Source: Roseburia_C amylophila (GTDB lineage: Bacteria; Bacillota; Clostridia; Lachnospirales; Lachnospiraceae). Taken from it: a stretch of 55,565 nt of DNA. The position numbers and the translations under genes are program-made. The stretch lies in NCBI RefSeq assembly GCF_025567465.1, contig NZ_JAOQKI010000016.1, positions 1 through 55,565 of the forward strand, read 5' to 3'. This document shows positions 1 to 8,671 of this stretch, in pieces; the stretch's first letter is position 1; every line of letters starts with the position of its first letter. The notes under the pieces were generated by a model that was given only the letters and a program-made list of their open reading frames with translations, was not told where the DNA came from and made no database searches.

Positions 1-63
1 GGCGGTGGCGGTGGCAGTAGCAGTGGCGGCGGTGGCGGCGGTGGCGGCGGTCACAGCTTCTAA
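1..63 (+). CDS. C-terminal end of a Gly/Ser-rich protein (partial)
   Basis: The frame starting at base 1 reads a run of glycines and serines ending in His-Ser-Phe and a TAA stop at 61-63. Low-complexity Gly/Ser tails ending this way are common on membrane-anchored TPM-domain (YgcG-like) proteins of Lachnospiraceae; that link is inference because only 20 codons are visible. The start lies outside the window. The gene converges on the MATE gene and shares the terminator at 159-194. Confidence 0.55.
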   Translation, partial: GGGGGSSSGGGGGGGGGHSF

Positions 64-107
64 TCCCAAAGACCTGCCTTTTGCCGTTTTATACCGCTAT
101 TTCATAA

Positions 108-155
108 CCTGTAGGACCTGCCACCGGCAAATTCCTGCAGATGTCCGGAAATAGC
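108..155. repeat. REP-like intergenic element, copy 1
   Basis: The 14-mer acctgccaccggca followed by a degenerate tail (tcctgcagatgtccgg) is repeated with changes at 25300-25337. The core can form a CTGCC/GGCAG mini-hairpin in the second copy, and here it sits between GCTATTTC (96-103) and GAAATAGC (148-155). Both copies lie directly beside an intrinsic terminator. Function unknown. Confidence 0.4.
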
Positions 156-158
156 AAA

Positions 159-200
159 AATCCCATGGAGAATATTTCTGTTTTCCATGGGATTCTTTTT
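159..200. terminator. Bidirectional intrinsic terminator
   Basis: An 11-bp perfect stem, AATCCCATGGA (159-169) with TCCATGGGATT (184-194), is flanked by A-rich sequence on the left and a T tract on the right. It serves the convergent Gly-rich gene and MATE gene. Confidence 0.8.
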
Positions 201-223
201 GACGTTTTTTATATTGATATTTT

Positions 224-1609
224 TTATACTGCTTTCTTTTCTAAATTTTTCATGATATTTAATTCACGCAGTGCATAGAAAATGGCAACGACAGCTGCAG
301 CTGCATCTGCGATTGGTCCTGCATACATTACTCCGTCGATTCCCATAAACAAAGGGAAAATAAGAATCAGCGGCAGTAAAAACAGCACCTGCCTGGTCAG
401 TGATACAACAATACCAAGTCTGGCTTTTCCAATGGATGTAAAGAAACTAGAAGACATTGGCTGGATTCCATTGATAAATGTCATAAACATAAAAATTCTG
501 AAATACCGCTCTGCGAACTGGAAATATTCTGTACTTCCATCACCAAATACCGCCACCAGCTGATGTGGAAATATCTGAAACACAATAAAAAAAACAACAC
601 CCACCAGCACGGATATCTCAAAGGCACGCCAAAATGTTTTTCTTACTCTCCCAAAACTTCCCGCTCCATAATTAAAGCCCCAGATTGGCTGGCAGCCCTG
701 GGAAATTCCAATACAGATTGCCATAAATACCATATTTACTTTTGAGATAATTCCAACGCAGGCAAGGGGGATATCTGTTCCATATACAGACATTTCTCCG
801 TAATGACGCAACGTATTATTCATGGTAATCTGCACGATTGCCATGGCTATCTGGTTGATGCAGGAAGCCATTCCCAATGCTGCAATCGCTTTCATATATT
901 TCACCCTTGGACGAAGCATGGAAAACCAAAGTTCCATTTTTCGGAATTTTACAAAATATATAATAACAAGCAGACCTGATACAAACTGTCCGATTACAGT
1001 CGCCCATGCGGCTCCTTTGATTCCCCAGTTAAATGTAAAAATAAATAACGGATCTAAAATCGTGTTGATAATTGCGCCCACAAGCATGCAGGTCATGGAA
1101 TAGGTCGGGCTTCTGTCCGCACGAATCAGATGCGTTCCACCGGTTGTAGATACCAGAAACGGGATTCCAAAAGCTGTAATAAATGTATAATCCTGTGCAT
1201 ATGGCAGCACATCCGGTGTTACACCAAATAAATACAGCAGCGGATTTAAAAAAAGCAATACGATTGCTGCAATTATCACTCCACAGATAAACAGAAGACC
1301 CAGTCCTGTTCCTGCAATCTTATTTGCTTCTTCTACATTTCCTTTTCCGGTCTCCAGATTATAATTGGATGCACTTCCGATTCCAAGTAACAATGCCGTT
1401 GCCGTGCAGATAATGGATACCGGAAATGCAATATTTGTTGCGGCATTTCCAAGCATGCCAACGCCCTGTCCGATAAATATCTGATCTACTATATTATAAA
1501 GGGAACTTACCAGCATGCTGATGATTGCCGGTATTGCAAAGCGGACAATCAGTTTCCCGATTTTTTCTTCCGCCAGCGGATTCTTCGTAGTTTCTACTGT
1601 GTGTTCCAT
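224..1609 (-). CDS. MATE family efflux transporter
   Basis: A 461-aa integral membrane protein of the multidrug and toxic compound extrusion family, which expels cationic drugs or metabolites using Na+ or H+ gradients. The N-terminus has the family pattern: a short cytosolic segment with IGKLIVRFAIPAIISMLV, then NIVDQIFIGQGVG in the first helix pair. About 12 hydrophobic segments follow and the length is usual. The ATG at 1609 is chosen over an in-frame GTG at 1612 because AGGAG lies 6 nt upstream of the ATG. Substrate cannot be told. It is transcribed away from the SUV3-like helicase, with the long palindrome between them. Confidence 0.9.
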   Translation of the reverse strand: MEHTVETTKNPLAEEKIGKLIVRFAIPAIISMLVSSLYNIVDQIFIGQGVGMLGNAATNIAFPVSIICTATALLLGIGSASNYNLETGKGNVEEANKIAGTGLGLLFICGVIIAAIVLLFLNPLLYLFGVTPDVLPYAQDYTFITAFGIPFLVSTTGGTHLIRADRSPTYSMTCMLVGAIINTILDPLFIFTFNWGIKGAAWATVIGQFVSGLLVIIYFVKFRKMELWFSMLRPRVKYMKAIAALGMASCINQIAMAIVQITMNNTLRHYGEMSVYGTDIPLACVGIISKVNMVFMAICIGISQGCQPIWGFNYGAGSFGRVRKTFWRAFEISVLVGVVFFIVFQIFPHQLVAVFGDGSTEYFQFAERYFRIFMFMTFINGIQPMSSSFFTSIGKARLGIVVSLTRQVLFLLPLILIFPLFMGIDGVMYAGPIADAAAAVVAIFYALRELNIMKNLEKKAV

Positions 1610-1636
1610 CACGGTCTCCTTTCTTTCTCCGGCGAA

Positions 1637-2132
1637 GGGGAAAGCTTATAACTTAATATATATAATCAATTGGTTATTCAGCAATTAACTGTTTTTTAAC
1701 GGAAAATGCCAACAGTTCTTAGGTGCATGTTTTTCTTGATTGTAAACTGTCTTTTGCCTGCTTTGACTGGAATACTGTACTGTCCGCTGGATACGGATGC
1801 CACATAAGTCCTGCAAGGGGCACTAGGGAATTTCGATTTGCAATCTGCCCAGTCTGGCAACCGGCACAAATTCACATCCATGTTCATCTGTGCCTCGCTG
1901 GTACATCCCTGTACCAGCGTTGCCTGTTGCCAGACGAAATTCCAAGTGCCCCTAACAGTCCTTAAAATGCATCCGTATTTCAGCGAACGGTGCAGTATTA
2001 CTGTCAAACATGGAAAAGACTGTTTTCATAGCAAAAAGAAAAACATGTACTTTAGAACTGTGGGATTTTCCAGTCCCAAACAGGCAATTGCTGAATAACC
2101 AATGATTTTGTATTATCTTATAAGCTTTCCCC
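1637..2132. repeat. About 500-nt imperfect inverted repeat (giant palindrome) in an intergenic region
   Basis: The left arm begins at GGGGAAAGCTTATAA (1637) and the right arm ends with its complement TTATAAGCTTTCCCC (to 2132). Pairing is retained along nearly the whole length: TTGGTTATTCAGCAATT near both ends, CATGTTTTTCTT, AATACTG, ATACGGATGC, GGGGCACT and GGAATTTCG. At the centre is a perfect 10-bp hairpin, CGCTGGTACA/TGTACCAGCG (1896-1919). The left arm is ~45 nt longer because of two side hairpins around 1837-1893. Many arm differences are transitions that keep G-U pairing. No convincing gene lies inside. It may be a fold-back (MITE-like) element or a long structured RNA. Confidence 0.8.
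2107..2123 (+). promoter_or_regulatory. Outward promoter-like sequences at both palindrome ends
   Basis: In the right arm TTGCTG (2088-2093) is followed after 17 nt by TATTAT (2111-2116), reading toward the helicase. The mirrored sequence in the left arm reads TTGCTG with TATAT-rich DNA 17-18 nt further on, toward the MATE gene. Each end of the inverted repeat may thus act as an outward promoter; inferred from motif match only. Confidence 0.35.
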
Positions 2133-2230
2133 ATCACCTGCATAAAGCATTTCATACCGAACGATTGTAACACCCATTTTCTCCGAAGTCAAACCAGCGG
2201 TGGAAAAGATTTCACATGAAAAATATGTCT

Positions 2231-2260
2231 TTTACAACCATACCCAAAGAATGGTATACT
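2231..2260 (+). promoter_or_regulatory. Promoter of the SUV3-like helicase gene
   Basis: TTTACA (2231-2236), an 18-nt spacer and TATACT (2255-2260) preceded by TGG (extended -10). The transcript would start near 2267, just before the GGAGG ribosome site (2273-2277). Confidence 0.6.
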
Positions 2261-2281
2261 TAGCATAGATATGGAGGTCGT

Positions 2282-4234
2282 ATGATACAGACAGATAAAT
2301 TGGTACAATTCTATTGTGCCCAGTATAAAACCTTTGCGAAAAAGAAGCATAAAAAAGCGATACCGGAAACAGGTCCCTATCCGAAGCGGATGCAGCGGCT
2401 TTCCAAGGAACTGCTGGCTATCCATTCTCCGAAGATAAAACAGCCGCAGCTGGAGAATTATCACCGTCAGCTCCGTAATCTTGCCTATTTTGTTTATCGG
2501 GATGCCAATCCCATTTATATTATGCAGTTTGAGACTTATCTTGTTGCTGAGCTGGTCCGTCTTGATATCAGTTCCCTGCGGGACGAGGAACCGGAATTAA
2601 TTACAGAGCGTTTCTTAAACTTTTTATATCAGGAAATGCCCCTTGCAATCTGCCGGCGCACCTTAAAGGATTTGTGCCATCAGTATGGACAATTTGGAAT
2701 GCGTCATCAGATTGTCGGGATGGTTCCGTTGAAACCGGAAACAGAATTTCCACAGACCAGAGGCATGCAGCGGCATTTTATCCTGCATGTTGGTCCTACC
2801 AACTGTGGCAAAACTTATCACGCATTAGAGCGTTTAAAAGAGGCTTCGTGCGGAGTCTATCTTGGTCCTTTGCGTCTTCTGGCGCTGGAAATCTATGAGA
2901 AAATGAAAGATGCTGGCATTGCCTGTACGATGCTTACCGGAGAAGAATGCATTCCGGAGGAAAACAGCCGGATTACTTCTTCTACCATTGAAATGTTAGA
3001 CATGGAACAGCACTATGATATTGCCGTTATTGATGAAGCACAGATGATTGCAGACCGTGACCGTGGGCACTCCTGGACCCGCGCTATTCTGGGGGTAAAA
3101 GCAGATGAAATCCATATCTGCATGAGTCCTGCTGCCGAGGAAGTTGTTACCCACCTCATAGCCCTTTGCGAGGATACCTTTGAGGTTCGCCACTATGAAC
3201 GGAAAACTGCACTGGTCTGTGAGCAAGAGGCATTTGTTTTTCCGGATGATGTCACAGAAGGTGATGCACTAATCACTTTTACCAAGCGTGCTGTCTTAGA
3301 CATTGCCGGACGATTAGAACGTGAGGGAATTCGTGCCAGTGTCATCTACGGCAGTCTTCCACCGGAAATCCGCAGAAGACAGATTCGTCTTTTCTTAAGC
3401 CACGAAACAAAAGTAGTGGTTTCCACCGATGCCATCGGTATGGGACTGAATCTTCCGGTACGAAGAATTGTTTTTATCCAGACAGAAAAGTATGACGGCA
3501 TTTCCACCCGCCCGCTTAATATTCCGGAGATACGGCAGATTGCCGGACGTGCCGGACGGTTTGGCATGTATGACACCGGTTATGTCAATGCCATGGGCGA
3601 GGATGCCAGAAATTATATTGCCAAACGTTTTGACCAGCCGGAACCAGTTATTAAGAAGGTAAGCCTTGGTTTCCCACATATCCTTTTAGATATGGACGAG
3701 CCATTAAATGCCATTTTAAAAATATGGAAATCCGTAGAGCCCTCTGCTCCTTTTGAGAAAATCAGCATTGACGAAATTCTCTTTCTATATGATAAGGCAT
3801 ATAAAGCCCGTAAAGAAATCGATGGGTTTGAGGATAAACATACCCTCTACCGGATGCTGACCTGCTCCATTGATATCAAAAACCGGGATATCGTTGATTT
3901 GTGGCTCTATTACTGTAAAACCTATACTGCTGATGTCTCCCTTCATTTTCCATCACTGATTATGTGTAATGACAAGGGACTGATGCGTTACGAAACTTTT
4001 TATAAAATGCTGGACTTGTACCATCAGTTTTCCACCAGAATGGGAAAAATTTCTGATAGCGAGCGATTAAACCGGGAACGGGAAAAGACAGAAGATACAA
4101 TTATGAAGCTTCTTGCCAAAGATAAGAAGGATTATATCCGCACCTGTAAATACTGCGGCGTAACGCTGCCGGTAGGTTATCCGTTCCGGGTCTGTGAGAA
4201 GTGTTATGGACATAGGCCCTATAAAAAAATCTGA
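2282..4234 (+). CDS. SUV3-like DExD/H-box RNA helicase
   Basis: A 650-aa superfamily 2 helicase resembling mitochondrial SUV3, which unwinds RNA with ATP. Seen: Walker A GPTNCGKT at residues 171-178, a DEAQ Walker B at 251-254, and motif VI QIAGRAGRFG near 420, the form typical of SUV3/Ski2 relatives. Residues ~460-600 fit an SUV3 C-terminal region. The end carries a four-cysteine zinc site (Cys622, 625, 638, 641). The ATG at 2282 follows GGAGG by 4 nt. The yitT-like gene starts 18 nt after its stop, so the two are probably one transcript. A role in RNA turnover is inferred from the family. Confidence 0.88.
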   Translation: MIQTDKLVQFYCAQYKTFAKKKHKKAIPETGPYPKRMQRLSKELLAIHSPKIKQPQLENYHRQLRNLAYFVYRDANPIYIMQFETYLVAELVRLDISSLRDEEPELITERFLNFLYQEMPLAICRRTLKDLCHQYGQFGMRHQIVGMVPLKPETEFPQTRGMQRHFILHVGPTNCGKTYHALERLKEASCGVYLGPLRLLALEIYEKMKDAGIACTMLTGEECIPEENSRITSSTIEMLDMEQHYDIAVIDEAQMIADRDRGHSWTRAILGVKADEIHICMSPAAEEVVTHLIALCEDTFEVRHYERKTALVCEQEAFVFPDDVTEGDALITFTKRAVLDIAGRLEREGIRASVIYGSLPPEIRRRQIRLFLSHETKVVVSTDAIGMGLNLPVRRIVFIQTEKYDGISTRPLNIPEIRQIAGRAGRFGMYDTGYVNAMGEDARNYIAKRFDQPEPVIKKVSLGFPHILLDMDEPLNAILKIWKSVEPSAPFEKISIDEILFLYDKAYKARKEIDGFEDKHTLYRMLTCSIDIKNRDIVDLWLYYCKTYTADVSLHFPSLIMCNDKGLMRYETFYKMLDLYHQFSTRMGKISDSERLNREREKTEDTIMKLLAKDKKDYIRTCKYCGVTLPVGYPFRVCEKCYGHRPYKKI

Positions 4235-4252
4235 TAACAGGAGGTAATCATT

Positions 4253-5131
4253 ATGTTTCTTTCCATTGAATCCAAACACCCAAAATTTTATCAGGTCTTC
4301 CGGATTTTCATCGTATTTTTTGCATCGATTCTGTATGCATGGAACCTGCGTTGTTTTGCGAAAACTGCCGGATTATTTCCGGGCGGTTTTTCCGGAGTGT
4401 CCCTGCTCTTACAGAAAATCGGGCTGACCTTTTTCCATATTGATATTCCATATACCTTTTTCAACGTGGTTTTAAATATTTTCCCAATCTATATCGGTTT
4501 CCGGTTCCTTGGGAAAAAATTTACCTGGTACTCGATTCTTACGATTTTCTTATCCAGTATTTTCGTAGACCTGCTGCCGGCTTATGTATTTACACAGGAT
4601 GTTCTTTTAATCAGTGTGTTCGGTGGTCTTTTAAACGGATTTGCCATCTGCCTGTGCTTAAACGTTGGAACTACTACCGGTGGAACCGATTTTATCAGTA
4701 TTTATCTTTCCTCCCAGAAGGGAATTGATGCATGGAATTATATTCTCCTTGGCAATGTCATTATCCTTGCCATTGCAGGTGCTCTCTTTGGCTGGTCTAT
4801 TGCACTTTATTCCATTATTTACCAGTTCTGCAGCACCCAGGTAATTCAGATGCTTTATAAGCGTTACAAGAAAGAGACTCTGTTTATTATTTCCGATAAA
4901 TCCAATGAAATTTATCATGCGATCCGGGAAACCACCAACCATGATGCCACCCTCTTTCAGGGCATTGGCTGTTATGAAGAAAAAGAAAAGACGCTTATCT
5001 ACTCCGTCATTAATACGGAGGCTAAGCGCCAGTTAATTCCTATGATACGTTCCATCGACCCACACGCATTTATCAATATTGTAAAGACGGAGGAATTGGA
5101 AGGCCGGTTTCACAATACTCCAAATGATTAA
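4253..5131 (+). CDS. YitT family membrane protein (DUF161 + DUF2179)
   Basis: A 292-aa protein with five or so hydrophobic helices in residues 1-200 (including AGLFPGGFSGVSLLLQ) followed by a soluble DUF2179-type domain (~residues 205-285, GIGCYEEKEKTLIYSVI). This two-part layout defines the YitT family, common in Firmicutes and of unknown transport or sensing role. An AGGAGGT site lies 8 nt before the ATG. It is downstream of the helicase in the same direction and ends 21 bp from the convergent thiM; no hairpin terminator was seen in that gap. Confidence 0.85.
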   Translation: MFLSIESKHPKFYQVFRIFIVFFASILYAWNLRCFAKTAGLFPGGFSGVSLLLQKIGLTFFHIDIPYTFFNVVLNIFPIYIGFRFLGKKFTWYSILTIFLSSIFVDLLPAYVFTQDVLLISVFGGLLNGFAICLCLNVGTTTGGTDFISIYLSSQKGIDAWNYILLGNVIILAIAGALFGWSIALYSIIYQFCSTQVIQMLYKRYKKETLFIISDKSNEIYHAIRETTNHDATLFQGIGCYEEKEKTLIYSVINTEAKRQLIPMIRSIDPHAFINIVKTEELEGRFHNTPND

Positions 5132-5152
5132 TGCATCATCTGGTATACAAAA

Positions 5153-5953
5153 CTACTTTTTCTGATACCGGTCATAAATTTTCTCCGGTGTCATCAACGA
5201 AACTTCATCGATGAAAACATTTCGGAATGTCATGGTACCGCCCTGACATTCCTTTGTTTTTTCTGCAGCTGCCTCGCCGCACAATCCGATAAAACTGCAG
5301 CAGGCTGCTGCCGCTTCTATGGTTGCTTCTGTTCCAAGAAATGCGCCCAGCATAACCGATGACATACAACCGCTTCCGGTAATATGTGCCATCATTTCAT
5401 GGCCTCTTCTGCATTCAAAGACTTCTCCGCCATCCGTAATCACATCCACTGCACCGGATGCAATCAGTATGGTCTTCTGTGCTTTCGCATACTGTTTCAT
5501 GCTTTCCACATCAACAGACTTATCCGATGCATCCACACCGGTTACGGTATTGCAGTCCTTTAACAGTGCACGAATCTCAGAATAATTTCCCCGAATGCAG
5601 GTCGGGTGAATTTCTTTTATCAAAGTCTGGCATTGCATCCGCCGGTAAGTAGAACCGGAAATTCCTACCGGGTCTAATACAATGGCATGTCCCATTTCAT
5701 CCGCTTTCTTTCCGGCTTTTTCCATGGCTTCAAAATCCGCAATGGCTCCAAGATTACAGACTAATGCGGCTGCCCCTTCTGTTATCTCTTCCACTTCCAG
5801 CGGATGATGTGCCATGGTCGGCGATGCGCCTGCTGCCAGCAGAATATTGGCACAGTCATTGACGGTCACCGCATTGGTTATACAGTGAATGACCGGACGT
5901 TTCTTTTTTATCTCATGATGCAGTTCTACAATTTTTCCGGCTTCTAATTCCAT
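5153..5953 (-). CDS. thiM: Hydroxyethylthiazole kinase
   Basis: A 266-aa ribokinase-fold enzyme that phosphorylates 4-methyl-5-(2-hydroxyethyl)thiazole (THZ) with ATP to feed thiamine phosphate synthase. The N-terminus HCITNAVTVNDCANILLAAGASPTMA and the C-terminal anion-hole stretch TGSGCMSSVMLGAFL match ThiM closely, at usual length. The ATG at 5953 is 3 nt after the thiW stop, and its GGAG site lies inside the end of thiW, suggesting translational coupling. It is the last gene of the TPP-riboswitch operon. Confidence 0.95.
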   Translation of the reverse strand: MELEAGKIVELHHEIKKKRPVIHCITNAVTVNDCANILLAAGASPTMAHHPLEVEEITEGAAALVCNLGAIADFEAMEKAGKKADEMGHAIVLDPVGISGSTYRRMQCQTLIKEIHPTCIRGNYSEIRALLKDCNTVTGVDASDKSVDVESMKQYAKAQKTILIASGAVDVITDGGEVFECRRGHEMMAHITGSGCMSSVMLGAFLGTEATIEAAAACCSFIGLCGEAAAEKTKECQGGTMTFRNVFIDEVSLMTPEKIYDRYQKK

Positions 5954-5956
5954 ATT

Positions 5957-6472
5957 CTAGTTCTCCAGACTGTCTTTCATTTTTGCTAACATTCCTGATT
6001 TCTTTAAAGGAATGGTAATAATCATTGCAATAATGGTTCCTCCACAGGTACTGATTAAGAATGGTACTACAAAAGTAAATAATGCAGCTGCTGTATTTCC
6101 CATTACCAGATAAGCAACCGGATAAGAAAGCATTCCACCGATAATTCCGGTTCCTACTACCTCACCGATATATGCAAATGGGAGTTTCTTTCCATATTTA
6201 TAAAGGAGTCCGCCAAGAAGTGCTCCACACATACTTCCCGGAAATGCCAGTGGACTTCCCAATGCTAAAAGGTTACGGATTAAGGATGCAATAAATGCCT
6301 GGGCAAGTCCCCACCAAGGTCCTACCAGAACAGCACACAGTACGTTTACAAGATGCTGTACCGGGGCACACTTTGAGCCGAATACCGGAAATGAAAACAG
6401 GCTTCCTACGACTGCGATTGCTGCAAAAATTGCGGTTACGGTTAATTTCTTTAAGTTTGATTTGTGATTCAT
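5957..6472 (-). CDS. thiW: ThiW, ECF transporter S component for thiazole
   Basis: A 171-aa membrane protein of about five to six helices. ThiW proteins are substrate-binding S components that work with a shared energy-coupling factor (EcfA/A'/T) to import a thiamine precursor, predicted to be the thiazole moiety. Characteristic are the pairs FGSKCAPVQHLVNVL and FPGSMCGALLGGLLYKYGKK. Position beside thiM (thiazole kinase) supports thiazole uptake. The energizing EcfAT genes are not in the window. The start has GAGAGG 4-5 nt upstream. Confidence 0.93.
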   Translation of the reverse strand: MNHKSNLKKLTVTAIFAAIAVVGSLFSFPVFGSKCAPVQHLVNVLCAVLVGPWWGLAQAFIASLIRNLLALGSPLAFPGSMCGALLGGLLYKYGKKLPFAYIGEVVGTGIIGGMLSYPVAYLVMGNTAAALFTFVVPFLISTCGGTIIAMIITIPLKKSGMLAKMKDSLEN

Positions 6473-6486
6473 TTTGTCCTCTCTTC

Positions 6487-6512
6487 TGTTCCCATCCGAG
6501 AGGACGGGAACC
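6487..6512 (-). other. Short hairpin between cytX and thiW
   Basis: On the minus strand AGAGG and CCTCT pair around TTCCCGT in the 42-nt gap between cytX and thiW. It lacks a U tract and may only affect mRNA processing or stability. Confidence 0.3.
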
Positions 6513-6514
6513 TC

Positions 6515-7699
6515 TTAGTTTTTCTTTACTGCTTCTGCAACTTTTTCCACAATCACGCAGAGAATGACGGTAACCACCATATCCGGAAGTGTATTTCCAA
6601 CCGGAGTATCAATGTGCATCAGCACACGGTAAAGCACAAATCCGATAAGCCAGACACCAAGATTACGCCACTGAAATGCCATGTCTTTTGCATTGGCTTT
6701 CTTTAAAATAAAGTAATCTGCAATCTGTACGGCAATCATCGGAGCAAAGACAGAACCGATAAGATATAAGAAATTTGTAATGTTATCCATTGGATATACA
6801 ATTGCTGCAACAGTTCCGATTACCGTTACAATAATTGCTGCCCATTTCTCATTGATTTTCTCAGAAATGGATACACTGGAAACACCTGCAGAATAAGCAT
6901 CCAAGAAAGTCGTTGTTACTGTTGAGAAAATGATAATCACAAGTCCTACGATACCAAATCCGGTCTTTAACATAATCTGTGCAATATCATATTCACCGGT
7001 AATAAGTGCTGCACCCATACCAATGACATACATGAAAATACTGACCAGACTGTATACAACAACGCTGACTGCGGTTGCTGCAAATGGTTTTTCTGCTTCT
7101 CTTGTATAATCACTGATTAATGGCAACCAGGAAAGTGGCATTGCTACCGCAAGCTCTACGGCTGCGCCAAAGGTAAGGCTTCCATCATCCACGATTGCCG
7201 GAATGGCTCCATTTCCAATAAAAATCACTTTAAACAATACCAGTGACAGGATAAATAATGCGGTCATTGCAATGGTATTGAGCTTTCCAAGATTGGTAAG
7301 TCCAATCAGAATCCAAAGGATAATGAGGACTCCGATAATAGCTGCCCAGAACCAGTTTGCTACCGGAATGACACCATTGGCTGCCAGTGCGCCATCATAA
7401 ATCATTATGGCTGTCCATCCTACCAGCTGCAATACATTCAACGCTGCAAAAAGAAGGCTTCCCTTCTCTCCAAAGCTCATTTTTACGGTTTCCATAGCAC
7501 TTCTTCGTTCTCTTGCACCAATCATCCCTGCTGCAAACATCATCAGTCCACCGATTAAGTGTCCTAATAAGATAGCTGCCATGGCTTTTCCAAATCCAAG
7601 CGGTGCAAAATAAGTTCCGGTTAAAATTTCAGCAATGGATACACCGGCTCCAAACCAGATTAATCCATTACTGAATACAGATGTCTTCTTCTCATTCAT
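6515..7699 (-). CDS. cytX: CytX, putative hydroxymethylpyrimidine transporter (NCS1 family)
   Basis: A 394-aa permease with about 12 membrane helices of the NCS1 nucleobase/cation symporter family. The beginning (WFGAGVSIAEILTGTYFAPLGFGKA) and PLSWLPLISDYTREA are typical of the CytX group, which is repeatedly found with thiamine genes and inferred to import hydroxymethylpyrimidine (HMP). It overlaps the end of thiD by 8 bp, and an AAGGAG site precedes the start. With ThiD it would supply the pyrimidine half of thiamine. Confidence 0.92.
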   Translation of the reverse strand: MNEKKTSVFSNGLIWFGAGVSIAEILTGTYFAPLGFGKAMAAILLGHLIGGLMMFAAGMIGARERRSAMETVKMSFGEKGSLLFAALNVLQLVGWTAIMIYDGALAANGVIPVANWFWAAIIGVLIILWILIGLTNLGKLNTIAMTALFILSLVLFKVIFIGNGAIPAIVDDGSLTFGAAVELAVAMPLSWLPLISDYTREAEKPFAATAVSVVVYSLVSIFMYVIGMGAALITGEYDIAQIMLKTGFGIVGLVIIIFSTVTTTFLDAYSAGVSSVSISEKINEKWAAIIVTVIGTVAAIVYPMDNITNFLYLIGSVFAPMIAVQIADYFILKKANAKDMAFQWRNLGVWLIGFVLYRVLMHIDTPVGNTLPDMVVTVILCVIVEKVAEAVKKN

Positions 7700-8495
7700 T
7701 GGTATATTCTCCTTCTATTGCAAATGCGTGATTCATCGGGCCGCTTCCCTTTCCCAGATTCAACATGGCTGCCAGTGCGCCGGATATGTAATTCTTTGCG
7801 TACTGCACGGATGTTTCCAGGCTGCGTCCCTTGGCAAGATTAGATGCTATGGCAGATGATAAGGTACAACCGGTTCCGTGGGTGTTTGGATTGTCAATTC
7901 TCTTTCCGTGGAACCATACCGGCTCTTTGTCCTTCTGCCAGAGCAAATCATTGGCATCATTTAACTGATGTCCGCCTTTTAACAGCACGGCACAACCGAA
8001 GGTTTTACAAATGATTTCTGCTGCTTTTTCCATATCTGCTTCTGTCTTTATCTCCATACCGGAAAGCACTTCCGCTTCCGGGATATTTGGAGTTATAACA
8101 GTTGCCAGAGGCAATAATTTAGTTTTCAATGTACCGATAGCGTCATCGCTGATGAGCTTTGCTCCGCTGGTCGCTACCATAACAGGATCCACGACTATAT
8201 TTTTTGCGTGGTACGCTGTCAGTTTGTCCGCAATTGTCTCTATCAGAGCACTGGAAGAGACCATTCCGGTCTTCACTGCATCCGGATATATATCCGTAAA
8301 AATACGATCCAGCTCCTCTGCCAAAAATTCTGGAGTTACCTCCATAATGTCTGTTACGCCGGTTGTATTCTGGGCAGTAAGTGCCGTGATCGCACTCATG
8401 GCGTATACGCCATTGACGGTCATCGTCTTAATATCTGCCTGGATGCCGGCGCCTCCACTGGAATCACTTCCAGCGATTGTTAATGCTGTGTTCAT
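7692..8495 (-). CDS. thiD: Bifunctional HMP kinase / HMP-phosphate kinase
   Basis: A 267-aa ribokinase-family enzyme that phosphorylates hydroxymethylpyrimidine twice to HMP-PP. The N-terminal signature AGSDSSGGAGIQADIKT (residues 7-23), VDPVMVATSGAKL and the C-terminal HGTGCTLSSAIA with the catalytic-region glycine/cysteine are intact. The ATG at 8495 follows AAGGAGAC by about 6 nt. It sits second in the operon after thiE, separated by 176 nt. Confidence 0.95.
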   Translation of the reverse strand: MNTALTIAGSDSSGGAGIQADIKTMTVNGVYAMSAITALTAQNTTGVTDIMEVTPEFLAEELDRIFTDIYPDAVKTGMVSSSALIETIADKLTAYHAKNIVVDPVMVATSGAKLISDDAIGTLKTKLLPLATVITPNIPEAEVLSGMEIKTEADMEKAAEIICKTFGCAVLLKGGHQLNDANDLLWQKDKEPVWFHGKRIDNPNTHGTGCTLSSAIASNLAKGRSLETSVQYAKNYISGALAAMLNLGKGSGPMNHAFAIEGEYTNE

Positions 8496-8671
8496 ACATT
8501 TGTCTCCTTTGCATTAATTTTGTATAGCGACCTAAGGTGGTGCCCCCAATCTGCCGCTGAATTGTTCAGATGAATCATTTTCTGATACGGGCTTCGGCTT
8601 GTCCTGAAATACCTTGTTCAAAAAAAGAATCCTCTGAAATTTATATAAGTAAGACTTTTTTATGTCCTATC

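Noticed and set aside
1696..2173. Overlapping open frames of 70-100 codons inside the palindrome
   Set aside because: They lie on both strands of an inverted repeat, so arms mirror each other; no ribosome sites and no recognisable protein.
8496..8671. Second riboswitch or gene between thiD and thiE
   Set aside because: No THI-box blocks and no ORF with a ribosome site were seen in this 176-nt gap.
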